Origin: Odoribacter sp.
Lineage (GTDB): Bacteria; Bacteroidota; Bacteroidia; Bacteroidales; Prolixibacteraceae
Assembly (NCBI GenBank): GCA_013824715.1
Contig: PNOH01000017.1
Span: 29,451-93,450, forward strand
Direction: 5' to 3'
DNA length: 64,000 nt
Positions 17,855-26,823 of this stretch are shown piece after piece; the stretch's first letter is position 1; every line of letters begins with the position of its first letter. Below the pieces are notes generated by a model that worked only from the letters and a program-made list of their open reading frames with translations, made no database searches and was not told the DNA's origin. The translations under genes and the position numbers were made by a program.

Positions 17855-18820
17855 CTATTTCTCCTTCTCTGCCTGTTTCCGCAGCAATTCACGGGTTTTA
17901 ATGCCCGATTCCTTCAGGTCTTCTTCTTTCCAGTTTCCTTCGGAGGAAGCGGTGGTTTTGAGCATTGAGCAGGTCTCATTTTTGTCTGAAACCGACCACG
18001 AAATCAGGCTGACATCGTTTGCCGAACACCAATCAATCCAATTTTGCCATTCGGTGTAATTGATCGGGCCATTTCCTGAAGCTTCCATACCGGCAGATTC
18101 GGAAATGAAAACCGGAATACCTTTCCCTATGGCGTAATCACAGCGGTCGCGAAGGAATTTACCGTGTGTTCCGGCGTAAAAATGACAAGTGTACATGATG
18201 TTATTGAAACCCTGAATGGGATCGTCGGCCACCAGGTGAATATCCTGGTCCCAATGTGGGCTTCCAACCAGAATGACATTATCCGGATCAATGGCACGGA
18301 TGGTTTTGATCAGTTCGATGGAATAGTCTTTTACCTGTTGCCAGGTATCCTTTACCGGTTCGTTATAGAGCTCATAAATGATATGTGGGTTTTTACCGTA
18401 CTTCTGTGCCATTTCAGTAAAAAATACTTTGGCAGCATCCAATTTCAGAGTGTGGCTGTGCCAGTCAATCAGCACGTAAATGTTGCTTTCGATGGCGCCC
18501 TGAATCACAGCTTACATCTTTTCTTTCGACCAGTCGGGTTTATCAATGTAACCGCTTTTCGGATCAATTCCCATTGCAGCCCTAACTGCCGTACATTTCC
18601 AGTCGGTTGCCAGCCATTTGACCGATTCTTTGTTGTAAAATCGTGGCCACCAGTTGTGCCATCCGTAGCTTACACCATTCAAAACTGTAATGTTTCCATG
18701 CTGGTCGGTTAACCTGGTCCCTTTGACCGATAGGTTGCCGTGTTTCTTTACTGGCTGCGCCATTGTGGTTACCACAAACAACAGGAAAATAAAAGCGCTT
18801 AATAAAAGAATTTGTTTCAT
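17855..18820 (-). pseudogene. GH5 endoglucanase/mannanase interrupted by one in-frame stop
   Basis: Read leftward from the ATG at 18820, one frame encodes a signal peptide (MKQILLLSAFIFLLFVVTTMAQ) and a GH5 (subfamily 2-like) domain. A single TAA at 18514-18512, after DWSKEKM, interrupts it; the same frame continues with AVIQGAIESNIYVLIDWHSH to the stop at 17855. No base is gained or lost, so this is a nonsense change (for example AAA to TAA) or a sequencing error. The downstream part keeps the acid/base in YELYNEP and the nucleophile in FISESAG. Total length (about 321 codons) is normal for GH5. It lies 14 bp downstream of the large GH5 gene. Without readthrough the product lacks the active site. 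Confidence 0.85.
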
Positions 18821-18834
18821 GTTTAGGTTTTATT

Positions 18835-21800
18835 TTATAGTTTGATCAGTTTTTCGTTTTGAATGAAGTTGTCGCCCTCCAGACGGATAATGTATTGGCC
18901 ATTAGCCAGAAATATTAAATCAATCGATTGATTGTCATTGATCTGATCGTGTTTTAGTATTTGTCCGGGCATGGAAATAATGGTGTATTTCCGAACCTGA
19001 TTTATACCGGAAATAAAGAGTTTGTCGCGGGTTGGGGTAGGATAGATATTCACCCTGTTTACGGATTCCGACTGATATATTCCTGAAGGAATTTCGCGGG
19101 TAACAGAAATAGTTCCCAAATTATATTCGGCATAGTCGAAGTAAATGCGCATCACCTGAACGCCTTTAGATAGTGCAATCCCGGTTGTTTTTTTAGCAAC
19201 AAATTTAGAATAGCTTCCGGTGGAGGCAACCGATTGCTGACCGGTTTTATCCATTCCGTCAAATTCGAGGTGAAATTTTCCTAACCGGCCTGCTGTGGCA
19301 AACAGGATTTCGAAGGTGTAGTTTCCATCCTGAAGCACTTCAACGGTATATTCGAGCCATTCGTCGGTGGCAATTCCGCCAATAGTTCCCTCCGGAAGCC
19401 TGAATTCAGTATCAACTCCCTGTTCCGGCCTGATCCCGTTGCCATCGTTAGTCTTGGTCTGATCGTGGTAACCCACTCCTTCGCCGCCCAAATCATAGTA
19501 AGTCGGGTTGATCGTACCGGGTATTTTAGCCGGATTTCCATCAGGATAAGCCACTTTGGCTTCCGAAGCTGAAATCGTGACCTGGCAGGTAACCGTGAAA
19601 CCTCCGTCGTTGGTTTTTGCTGTAATTTCGACCGTTCCGCTTCTTGACGAAACAGCGGTAACCAGCCCGTTGGCATCTACAGTGGCTATTTTGGCATCTT
19701 CTGATGTCCAGATTATCTTCTGATCTTCGGCCAATGCCGGAAGCGGAAAAGCAATCAGTTTTTTTGTTTTTCCTGAAATCAGGTTCAGTTTTTTATCAGA
19801 AATAACTATGCCTGTTGCTTTTAGCCCGATAACAGGTTTTCCCCACCAGTAGTTTTTGGCGCGTGCATCGGTAATCAGGGTATCAATCGTCTCATTCAGT
19901 GTAATGTCGTCCCAGTCGCGCCAGTCAACCCAACCCGAACCAATATTTTCAAGGGTCTGGGCATTTTCCTTGAACCCATCCACCTCCTTGATGAACTCAT
20001 TGCCCGGCAATTTGGATTTATGGTTGTAGAACCATTCCGTACACAATACGGGGTATTTGGCCATTAATGTTTTAACCGCCGAACTGCTGGTCGAATTGTA
20101 CATGTGGTAAGCCACAGTGGTATGTTTCCAGTCAATTTGGTCTTTGTAGTTTTCCACTACATTCACAATTTCAGAAGTTATTCCGTTAAAACTGAACAAC
20201 AGTACCTGCCGGTTTGGCGCGGCTGTCCTGATAATGTTATAAAGTTCGAGGTAGGAAGTTTTAAAAGCCGGTTTGAGGTAATCGGTCATGGTAAAGGTGG
20301 GTTCGTTGGCCGGTTCGTAGTAAACCAAATCGTTGTCTTTGTAACGAGGGGCCACTGCAGTCCAGAATTCTTTTTCAAGGGCAAACTGGTAGGTTTTATC
20401 GTATTCCTGCTGGGCGCCGACATTGTGAAAATTGATGATCAGGTTCATTCCAGTTGTGTTGGCATTGGCCACCACTTTGTCGAGGTGAGGCAATACTTCG
20501 CTCACCGTCCAGTTGTTGATACCCCTGTTTTTGTAATACGGATCAACCCAGCAAACGCGAATAGTATTGAATCCGTTGTTCTGAATGGTCTTCCAGTTTT
20601 CGATGTTTTCGGCATAAGCCACCGATTGGCTGAGCGATTTGCCCAAAACCATCGGAGTTCCACGCATGATATTACCGTTTTTGTCTTTCAGGGTTCCGGC
20701 AATTGTATTTTCACCTGAATTGATTTTGACGGTCACTTCATTCAGGATCACTTCGTCCAGAAAAAAATCTTCGGTTGATTTGCCGAGGTCGAATACAATC
20801 CGTGAGGATAAATCAGTTGGTTCTTTCATTTGAAATGTGAATGAAAAGGACTTTCCTTCGGTTCCCAGGGTGAACGAATTGCCTCCGCTGTAACCGGTAT
20901 AAGGCGAAATGCTCTTTCCGATATACGCGTTTATAGTTCGTTCAGCAGTTGACCTTGCCTTAAAACTGAGCAGGTACATTTTATCTTTTTCAATCTTAAC
21001 ATTGTTTTTTACCAGTTGAACGTGCCAGGTTTCGGCGCTGCCATTGTTAATGATGATTTGCACTTCGTCGCTGGCCATCGTTTTGGTTGCATTTCCGGTT
21101 TGTTGGGTGTAAAGCTGCCAATCGGTGGTGCTTAGTTTAAATTCATCCTTGTAAACCGGACTTAAGATGGTTTCGCTGACCGGATACATCGGGTCGGTTA
21201 CAAGCGCATCCAGCAAATCCTGACGGGCAGTTTTAGTTACAGGGTCATAAATCCCGAAGCCTGCGCTAAACTCCCAATAGGCATAACTGAAGCCCAACTC
21301 CCCAAAATAGCGTGCCAGATAATTGGTCCACCGGATGCGTGAAGGCATATCCGCTTTTTCGTAAGCCCCGAATTCGCCAATATGAACCGGCACATTGTAT
21401 TTTTTACTGAAGGCAACCAGGGGGGCAAAATCATTTTGCATGGTCTGACGTTCGCCTTCCGTATTCAACCATTGGGTTCCCAGCCAGTTGTTGGCCTCAG
21501 TGCCGACCCAGCTTGCACCCTGATGGGTAAACGTGAAGGGATTATAGTAATGAATGGTAGGAAAAATATATGGGTCAGCGGGCAATACCAGTTTCGATAA
21601 ACCGCCAAGCCCTCCCCATTCGGCAGCGCCAATCATCACGTAACGTTTGGGATTGGTCAGCCTTATTTTTTGCAGGGCTTCCGGAAATAAAGTATTCCAT
21701 ACTTCAGCAGTAATTGAACTGTTGGGCTCGTTCAGGACTTCAAAGATCAGGCTGTCGGAATAATTTTTAAAGTATTCGGCTATTTGTGTCCACTGGCTGA

Positions 21801-22191
21801 GGAAACGTGCTTTTTGTCCGGAAACATCTGCAATCAGGGCATCGTGATGGTGCATGTTGATGATGGCGATCAGATGATTTTTCAACGCATCGTCAACCAC
21901 TTGTTTAATTCGGGTGAAAAAGGTTTGAGTGATGAGGTAGGGTGGGGTGGCCGAACTTCGGGCGGCAGGTTCCCAGCGGATTGGAATTCGCACATGTTTG
22001 AAGCCCATTTGACTAATAATGCCAAAATATTCAGGTTTCCACGGATTGCCCCACTCTGTTTCGGTTGGGGCTTCAAACATGTTGCCCATGTTGACACCAA
22101 TACCCAACTTTTTATTGAATTCGAAAGCCGGGGTTTGGGCAAAACTTTGTATTGAAAAAAAGAGAATTAAAAGGGAAAAGGTTAGTTTCAT
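18835..22191 (-). CDS. Multidomain GH5-GH5 enzyme with CBMs and T9SS tail
   Basis: 1118 residues. In order: signal peptide (1-18); GH5 domain A, about 25-335, with E155 in VLNEPNS and E273 in IGEFGA, similar to GH5_4-type endoglucanases; a CBM4/9-like beta-sandwich, about 345-485; a second GH5-like (beta/alpha)8 domain B, about 488-785, with E630 in PANEPTF and E719 in CTEWF; a Big2-like domain, about 791-873 (WTSEDAKIATVDANGLVTAV); a CBM6, about 889-1035; and a T9SS tail, about 1045-1118. Both catalytic domains keep the paired glutamates, so the protein may be bifunctional. Likely activities are beta-glucanase/xyloglucanase and mannanase (inference). It lies upstream of the broken GH5 gene and is presumably co-transcribed with it. 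Confidence 0.88.
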   Translation of the reverse strand: MKLTFSLLILFFSIQSFAQTPAFEFNKKLGIGVNMGNMFEAPTETEWGNPWKPEYFGIISQMGFKHVRIPIRWEPAARSSATPPYLITQTFFTRIKQVVDDALKNHLIAIINMHHHDALIADVSGQKARFLSQWTQIAEYFKNYSDSLIFEVLNEPNSSITAEVWNTLFPEALQKIRLTNPKRYVMIGAAEWGGLGGLSKLVLPADPYIFPTIHYYNPFTFTHQGASWVGTEANNWLGTQWLNTEGERQTMQNDFAPLVAFSKKYNVPVHIGEFGAYEKADMPSRIRWTNYLARYFGELGFSYAYWEFSAGFGIYDPVTKTARQDLLDALVTDPMYPVSETILSPVYKDEFKLSTTDWQLYTQQTGNATKTMASDEVQIIINNGSAETWHVQLVKNNVKIEKDKMYLLSFKARSTAERTINAYIGKSISPYTGYSGGNSFTLGTEGKSFSFTFQMKEPTDLSSRIVFDLGKSTEDFFLDEVILNEVTVKINSGENTIAGTLKDKNGNIMRGTPMVLGKSLSQSVAYAENIENWKTIQNNGFNTIRVCWVDPYYKNRGINNWTVSEVLPHLDKVVANANTTGMNLIINFHNVGAQQEYDKTYQFALEKEFWTAVAPRYKDNDLVYYEPANEPTFTMTDYLKPAFKTSYLELYNIIRTAAPNRQVLLFSFNGITSEIVNVVENYKDQIDWKHTTVAYHMYNSTSSSAVKTLMAKYPVLCTEWFYNHKSKLPGNEFIKEVDGFKENAQTLENIGSGWVDWRDWDDITLNETIDTLITDARAKNYWWGKPVIGLKATGIVISDKKLNLISGKTKKLIAFPLPALAEDQKIIWTSEDAKIATVDANGLVTAVSSRSGTVEITAKTNDGGFTVTCQVTISASEAKVAYPDGNPAKIPGTINPTYYDLGGEGVGYHDQTKTNDGNGIRPEQGVDTEFRLPEGTIGGIATDEWLEYTVEVLQDGNYTFEILFATAGRLGKFHLEFDGMDKTGQQSVASTGSYSKFVAKKTTGIALSKGVQVMRIYFDYAEYNLGTISVTREIPSGIYQSESVNRVNIYPTPTRDKLFISGINQVRKYTIISMPGQILKHDQINDNQSIDLIFLANGQYIIRLEGDNFIQNEKLIKL

Positions 22192-22228
22192 AGGTTCGGA
22201 TTTAATCTGGTGCTGAATACTTTATAGC

Positions 22229-22387
22229 GGCAGAGCCGTAATATATTTGTAGATAAAAATCGAACTGAGGCTATTAAGGTGCAGCGCACCGTTACAGAAC
22301 GATCAATTGTGCCAATATTTCGGTGCTCTGCACCTCCTTCCGTAATTCTTCTCATTCGCTACAAATATTAACAGTGCTCTGCACCTT
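22229..22387. repeat. GGTGCAGAGCACC-type palindromic repeat cluster
   Basis: Four related units lie in the 224-bp gap between two enzyme genes: GCAGAGCCGTAATATATTTG near 22230-22249, AAGGTGCAGCGCACCGTTAC near 22276-22295, and inverted CGGTGCTCTGCACC at 22321-22334. The last is inverted, CTACAAATATTAACAGTG followed by CTCTGCACCTT, near 22359-22387. The consensus is roughly a palindrome GGTGCnGnGCACC followed by GTAATATTTGTAG. The outer inverted units could fold into a large structure in the transcript. Confidence 0.75.
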
Positions 22388-22415
22388 GTGTGATATGTTT
22401 GTTTTTAAATTCCAG

Positions 22416-24320
22416 TTAGTATTTAATCAATTTAATGGTTTGTGTATGGCTGTTTGTTATGAGTTTGATGATGTAAAAGCTAACCGGATATCTGTCCAAA
22501 TCTATTTCGATGCTATGATTTCCGGCATCAAATATGGTGTTGCTGATTGTCTTCATCAATTGTCCATTTGACTTGTTAATAGTAATGTCAACCGGGCTTT
22601 TTTCAGGAAGGGTAAAATCTAGGTTAACCTGATCGGTTGCCGGATTGGGATATATTTTTGCTTTAAATCTGCCATTCTGTAATTTGGTTTCTGCTGATGT
22701 TGGTGCGGCTTTAAGAATGATGCTGTTGACTGAAAGTGGCGCCAGCTCGACATTAATTTGGTTCAATGCTGCGGTTACTTCGGTTTTAATCAGGGCATTT
22801 TTAGTATGCGAAGTAAAAGTTTCGGTTGTTGTCAGATTTGAAAGTGAGTACATACTGTAAGTGCGGTTTTGCAGAAGATATCCGGCGAAATTCAGGTTTA
22901 CGGTACTCTTTGCTGTCTGAGACCGGTTTACAAGCACAACGGTCATCGAATCGGCGGTTTCGTTAACTGTTGGGTAGGCCGAAATCAACACTTCATTTTG
23001 TGAAGCGGCCTGCACAAAGTTTTCCTGATTGTAGCGGCTGAACAAGTGAAGCGCTTCCCACATTCCAACTTTCCAACTCCAGGGGGTGAATATTGCCACA
23101 CCTTGTTTCATAAATTCACCCATCGTTGAAGCATACCAAATGGCCTGTACGTTTGGATTTGTCGAACCGATGTCTGTTTCGGTAACTCCGAAAGTAACTC
23201 CGTGATTAGCTCCTTTGTACTTAACCAGCCAATCGGAGCAGCGGCCCAAAATATATTCCTTGTTGATGCTGGTATCCCATCCTCCATTAACGGTACGCAC
23301 TCCATTGGCTCCCGGATAAACGTAGTTCCGGTCGAAATAAACCCGGTGCAATTGAACGCAATTGGTGGCATCGGTTTCACCCGGATAAAAATGGATGTCG
23401 AGAACATCAAGCAATTTTATTCCTGAAGCTTTTTCTTCTTCGGCGATCCGCTTGATGAAAAACTCAAGCCATGGTTTACCTCCTGTAGTGCTTCCATCTC
23501 CCCAACGGTACCATTGCCATTCGTTGGCAGGCACTGGTCCAACGAGTTTGATGTCGGGAAATTTAGCGCGGGCAGCCTTGGCAACCTTAAAATACAATTG
23601 CATAAATTCTTCGGCGGTACATTGGGTTTTCATTACATCATCGTGCGTTCCCGACCAGATTTCAGGCTCATTGTCCATGTTCCAATAGCGGATATTAGTT
23701 TTGTCGTAACCCAGTCCTTTCGGGCCAAACCACTTATCCAGAATGCTAACGGTTGAATCAGCCGGCCAGTCCAACAGGTATAAGTTTGGATTGCCTTCAA
23801 CCAATGCTTTGCTTCCCCCGGCAGTATTGACTTGTCCGCCGCCGGCCAGGTTTTGATTTACACCTGTCCACCATTTTGAACTGTTGTAAGCCCAATCGTT
23901 GAAATTATTTTTAGTATTTGCAGCAGTCTTTCCCAGCAACTGAAACGACCACATACCCTGTACTCCCGGCATTTTATCCATCAAGTTTTTGGCCGCTGTA
24001 TCCCAGTCGTTCAGGTAAACATTGTTATACCAGTCGGGGTGGCTTGAAAGTCTGTTTCTCCAATTATATTTGGTGCTGTTATTACCTCCGCCTTGCCTGA
24101 CGAAACGCACTCCGGCTTCCTTTGCCCTGGTGATTTCGGCTGTTGTGCCTGAACTTAAATAGGTACTTTGCAGAACATTATTTTTACCATATATGAAAGG
24201 CGAAACCGGTTTTTGGCCTTTGGTCAGGTCAATATCAATGCGCACCGGAGTTTGTGCGATTCCTGTGTTTCCTGCAGTCAGGAGCAGAACTAATATTCTA
24301 ATTACCGAAGTGAGCTTCAT
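22416..24320 (-). CDS. GH44 endo-beta-glucanase/xyloglucanase with T9SS tail
   Basis: 634 residues. A signal peptide (1-22) precedes a GH44 catalytic region of about 30-545 (TIM barrel plus beta-sandwich), and a T9SS tail occupies about 565-634 (AKIYPNPATDQVNLDFTLPE). Diagnostic motifs are YWNMDNEPEIWSGTH with acid/base E218 and GVTETDIGS with nucleophile E381. The early RFVRQGGGNNSTKYNWR is also typical. GH44 enzymes cleave beta-1,4 glucans, xyloglucan and some mannan-containing substrates (family knowledge). The gene starts 3 bp after the GH5 gene at 24324, so they form a tight pair. The length is normal and no lesions are visible. Confidence 0.9.
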   Translation of the reverse strand: MKLTSVIRILVLLLTAGNTGIAQTPVRIDIDLTKGQKPVSPFIYGKNNVLQSTYLSSGTTAEITRAKEAGVRFVRQGGGNNSTKYNWRNRLSSHPDWYNNVYLNDWDTAAKNLMDKMPGVQGMWSFQLLGKTAANTKNNFNDWAYNSSKWWTGVNQNLAGGGQVNTAGGSKALVEGNPNLYLLDWPADSTVSILDKWFGPKGLGYDKTNIRYWNMDNEPEIWSGTHDDVMKTQCTAEEFMQLYFKVAKAARAKFPDIKLVGPVPANEWQWYRWGDGSTTGGKPWLEFFIKRIAEEEKASGIKLLDVLDIHFYPGETDATNCVQLHRVYFDRNYVYPGANGVRTVNGGWDTSINKEYILGRCSDWLVKYKGANHGVTFGVTETDIGSTNPNVQAIWYASTMGEFMKQGVAIFTPWSWKVGMWEALHLFSRYNQENFVQAASQNEVLISAYPTVNETADSMTVVLVNRSQTAKSTVNLNFAGYLLQNRTYSMYSLSNLTTTETFTSHTKNALIKTEVTAALNQINVELAPLSVNSIILKAAPTSAETKLQNGRFKAKIYPNPATDQVNLDFTLPEKSPVDITINKSNGQLMKTISNTIFDAGNHSIEIDLDRYPVSFYIIKLITNSHTQTIKLIKY

Positions 24321-24323
24321 ACT

Positions 24324-26324
24324 TTATTGAATGACGATTTTTTGACTGAATTTTTGATCTCCTGAAATTACCTGAACGATATATATGCCGGAGCGAATAT
24401 CCTGGGTTGAAATTTTGAAATTGAGTTCAGGATTCCTGACTATTTTAACTACTGAACCAAGAATATTATAAATGGTACAAGTTTCAACAGGTTTATCCAC
24501 GTTGGAATTTATGATCCACTCCTGTCCGGTTTGCATGATGGTGATTGGATTTTCTGAAAGGATAGCCTGATTTCCAACCGGAATGATTCTTTGAAATTCC
24601 AGATAATCAATGTAAAACAATGGTTTGTCGATAAATGTCAGCCGCATAATTTGAGTGCCGGTCTCCAGGTCCATTGAAAAACTGACCGTTTTGGTATTCA
24701 CCCAACTGTAGGTGGTTGGAGCTTTAATAATTTCTGATTCAACGGCACCAATTTTAACTCTAAAAGTTCCTTCACCAGCAAATGCCGCAATGCTGGCACT
24801 TATATCGTACGTTCCTTTTCTGGCTACATTGACGGTGTATTCGAGCCATTCACCGGGATAATTGTCTATCACAAAATACTTTTCGTTTCCCAGGTTATAA
24901 ATGTCAACGGGCTCGTTTGGCCTAAGGGCGCCGGAAATGTTTTTCAGGTCGGAGTCATGGTAGGTCAGGCCTTCTTCGCCGATATCAAAATATTCGGCTT
25001 CAATCCTTCCGGGTATTTCGAGTGCCTTTCCAGTGAATAGTTCCCTTAATACCGGTGGTTTTGGGACATAAGTTGGCAGAAGAATCTTTTGAGGATATGA
25101 AAACAAGTCAAGACCGTTGTTGTAATGTGCAATTACCCGGTAAAAATATTCCTTGTTTTGGGGAAGGTTGAAATCACTGTATGAAATAGCATCACCTTTA
25201 TAAGATGCAATTCTTTTAAAAGTTGTGGATGAAAGCCGCCGTTCAACATATATGCTGTCGTAATCAGTTGCCTGATTAGTCCAGAAAAGCTTTACGATGG
25301 TATCCTGAAAGATGGACAACCTGGGCATTTTAGGCGAAAGTTCTGAGGAATGGGTCAATATGTCTTTGATGTCATCGTCCCAGGTTCTTGCTGAACGGTT
25401 CATGATACGGAAATCGCCGCCATCGTCCCAGGCACACGAGGAGAATCCGAAACTGTGCGACAATTCCACGTAAGTTTTATAGTGCTTCATCCGCGAATTG
25501 TAATCGCATTTTTTTATCGAGCCAAATTCTCCGAGGAAAACCGGAATGTCATTCTTAATTGACCAATCTTTAACGGTCTGAAATTTCGATTTTAGTGCGT
25601 TGATGTCGGAAAAGCTGCCCCAGATTCCCTGTCCTAGCAGGCCAAACGTATAAGGGTCGTAGGAGTGAAAGGAACCGATGATGTATTTGTCGTTTGGTAT
25701 GGCTGCTCCAAGCAGGCCATCGGAGCCGCCCCAATTGATACCCTGAAAAATAACCAGCCGGGTAGGATTGGATTTACGGATAATGGACAGGATGCGCTGG
25801 TGAACATCGTCGGATTGGGCTTTGGTCATTTCAACCGGTTCGTTCATAACCTCGAAGATTAACCTGTCGGGTTTATTTTTAAACTTTGTTGCCACCTGGC
25901 TCCAGATACTATCAAACCTGGCCCGGTTGACGGCGCTGGTATAACCGGTTTTGATCCAGTCGTCGTGATGTGAGTTGACTACGATGTAAAGTCCTTTCGA
26001 TAGTCCCCAGTCGAGGATTTGTTCAACCCGTGTGAACCAGGTTTCATCAATTTTATATGGAGAAGTAGTTCCGGTGTGTTTATCCCATCTTACCGGAATC
26101 CGGATGCAGTCGAATCCTTCTTTTTTGTACATATCGAACATGTACTCCTGAGTTGATGGGTTGCCCCATTCTCCTTCGCGGGGTGGTTCAAGGGTATTTC
26201 CCAGGTTAATGCCTTTCTTCATCTGGCTGATTGCATCTTTAGGGCTTAACTGTGCCGAAACAAATGCTGGAATTGAAAATAGTAAAGTGAACAGGAAAAG
26301 GATTGGTTTTTTGTATTTGTACAT
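24324..26324 (-). CDS. GH5 endo-glycanase with Fn3-like, CBM6 and T9SS tail
   Basis: 666 residues. A signal peptide (about 1-24) precedes a GH5 domain at about 28-325 with acid/base E162 in VMNEPVEM and nucleophile E266 in LGEFGS. The GINLGNTLEPPREGEWGNP opening resembles GH5_2/GH5_4-type enzymes. An Fn3-like segment spans about 330-415, a CBM6-type module about 425-590 (IPGRIEAEYFDIGEEG ... IDYLEFQRI) and a T9SS tail about 595-666. The product should be a surface-exposed endo-beta-glucanase or mannanase. It is the first gene of a pair with GH44. Its upstream region carries a -7 box and a conserved element also found before the lamin-tail gene. Confidence 0.9.
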   Translation of the reverse strand: MYKYKKPILFLFTLLFSIPAFVSAQLSPKDAISQMKKGINLGNTLEPPREGEWGNPSTQEYMFDMYKKEGFDCIRIPVRWDKHTGTTSPYKIDETWFTRVEQILDWGLSKGLYIVVNSHHDDWIKTGYTSAVNRARFDSIWSQVATKFKNKPDRLIFEVMNEPVEMTKAQSDDVHQRILSIIRKSNPTRLVIFQGINWGGSDGLLGAAIPNDKYIIGSFHSYDPYTFGLLGQGIWGSFSDINALKSKFQTVKDWSIKNDIPVFLGEFGSIKKCDYNSRMKHYKTYVELSHSFGFSSCAWDDGGDFRIMNRSARTWDDDIKDILTHSSELSPKMPRLSIFQDTIVKLFWTNQATDYDSIYVERRLSSTTFKRIASYKGDAISYSDFNLPQNKEYFYRVIAHYNNGLDLFSYPQKILLPTYVPKPPVLRELFTGKALEIPGRIEAEYFDIGEEGLTYHDSDLKNISGALRPNEPVDIYNLGNEKYFVIDNYPGEWLEYTVNVARKGTYDISASIAAFAGEGTFRVKIGAVESEIIKAPTTYSWVNTKTVSFSMDLETGTQIMRLTFIDKPLFYIDYLEFQRIIPVGNQAILSENPITIMQTGQEWIINSNVDKPVETCTIYNILGSVVKIVRNPELNFKISTQDIRSGIYIVQVISGDQKFSQKIVIQ

Positions 26325-26341
26325 ATTCAGGTTTTATCCTT

Positions 26342-26433
26342 CAAATTTACTTTCAAATTCGTGCAATGGCTATTTATAGCGGAAAGAAGAATGTAACGAT
26401 TCCTTCAAGAGTGAAAGAATTCGACCAATGAGC
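26342..26433 (-). promoter_or_regulatory. GH5 promoter: -7 box plus conserved upstream element
   Basis: Reading leftward, TAAATTTG (26349-26342) matches TAnnTTTG and lies 18 bases before the GH5 start. Thirty-eight bases upstream begins a roughly 46-base element (26387-26433) containing TTCA-N4-TGAA. It matches 30866-30911 at about 37 of 46 positions by eye. The same 38-base spacing to a -7 box occurs at both sites, which argues for a shared regulator. No regulator is demonstrated. Confidence 0.6.
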
Positions 26434-26591
26434 CGGATAATTAATGAGATTCAGGTTCTATAACGGATGGGTTGGGCATTAAAATTTATCATTGCACAAC
26501 TTCTAAAATCTGGGTTATGGCAAGATGAATTTTTTTGAACCCTTATTTGGAAGGGAAACCTGAGTAGTACTATGAGGTGAAAGAATATTTA

Positions 26592-26687
26592 ACCTTATTC
26601 CCTAATTGAATTACAGATCGATTAATAAGGTTTGAAAAAAGGAGGATTATGCTTTCTACAGAGGTTAATTAGATTAAAATAAGGTTT
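26592..26687. promoter_or_regulatory. AATAAGGTTT motif cluster
   Basis: Exact AATAAGGTTT occurs at 26625-26634 and 26678-26687 (53 bases apart), a looser AGGTTAA lies between them, and the inverted AACCTTATT is at 26592-26600. The same decamer pair with the same 53-base spacing is at 50902 and 50955. This is a candidate operator cluster; the cognate regulator is unknown. Confidence 0.45.
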
Positions 26688-26775
26688 TTCTTAGCACGAC
26701 ATTTATTTCCTTTGCGTCAATAAAAATTCTTACCCACGCCAAACGTCATAGACCAAATTTCAGGATAAGACAAAA

Positions 26776-26805
26776 AAATAAGGGCCCGGTTAAAGGCCCT
26801 TATTT
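26776..26805 (-). terminator. Intrinsic terminator of the lamin-tail gene
   Basis: A perfect 11-bp stem: AAATAAGGGCC (26776-26786) pairs with GGCCCTTATTT (26795-26805) across the loop CGGTTAAA. On the leftward transcript it is followed by T-rich sequence. It starts 19 bases after the stop codon of the lamin-tail gene. Confidence 0.88.
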
Positions 26806-26823
26806 ATCGAATCATTTAGTTGG

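Larger units (their letters stand above)
26325..26823. other. 499-bp intergenic region
   Basis: No open frame of interest. From left to right it holds the -7 box and conserved element of the GH5 gene, a plain A/T-rich stretch (about 26440-26590), a cluster of AATAAGGTTT motifs (26592-26687) and the terminator of the lamin-tail gene (26776-26805). The parts are listed separately. Confidence 0.7.

Noticed and set aside
18512..18514. Recoding or stop-codon reassignment at the GH5 internal TAA
   Set aside because: TAA ends other genes normally in this window and no recoding signal was seen; a mutation or sequencing error is simpler.
22229..22387. CRISPR-like array
   Set aside because: Units are of unequal spacing, in both orientations and few in number; no cas genes nearby.
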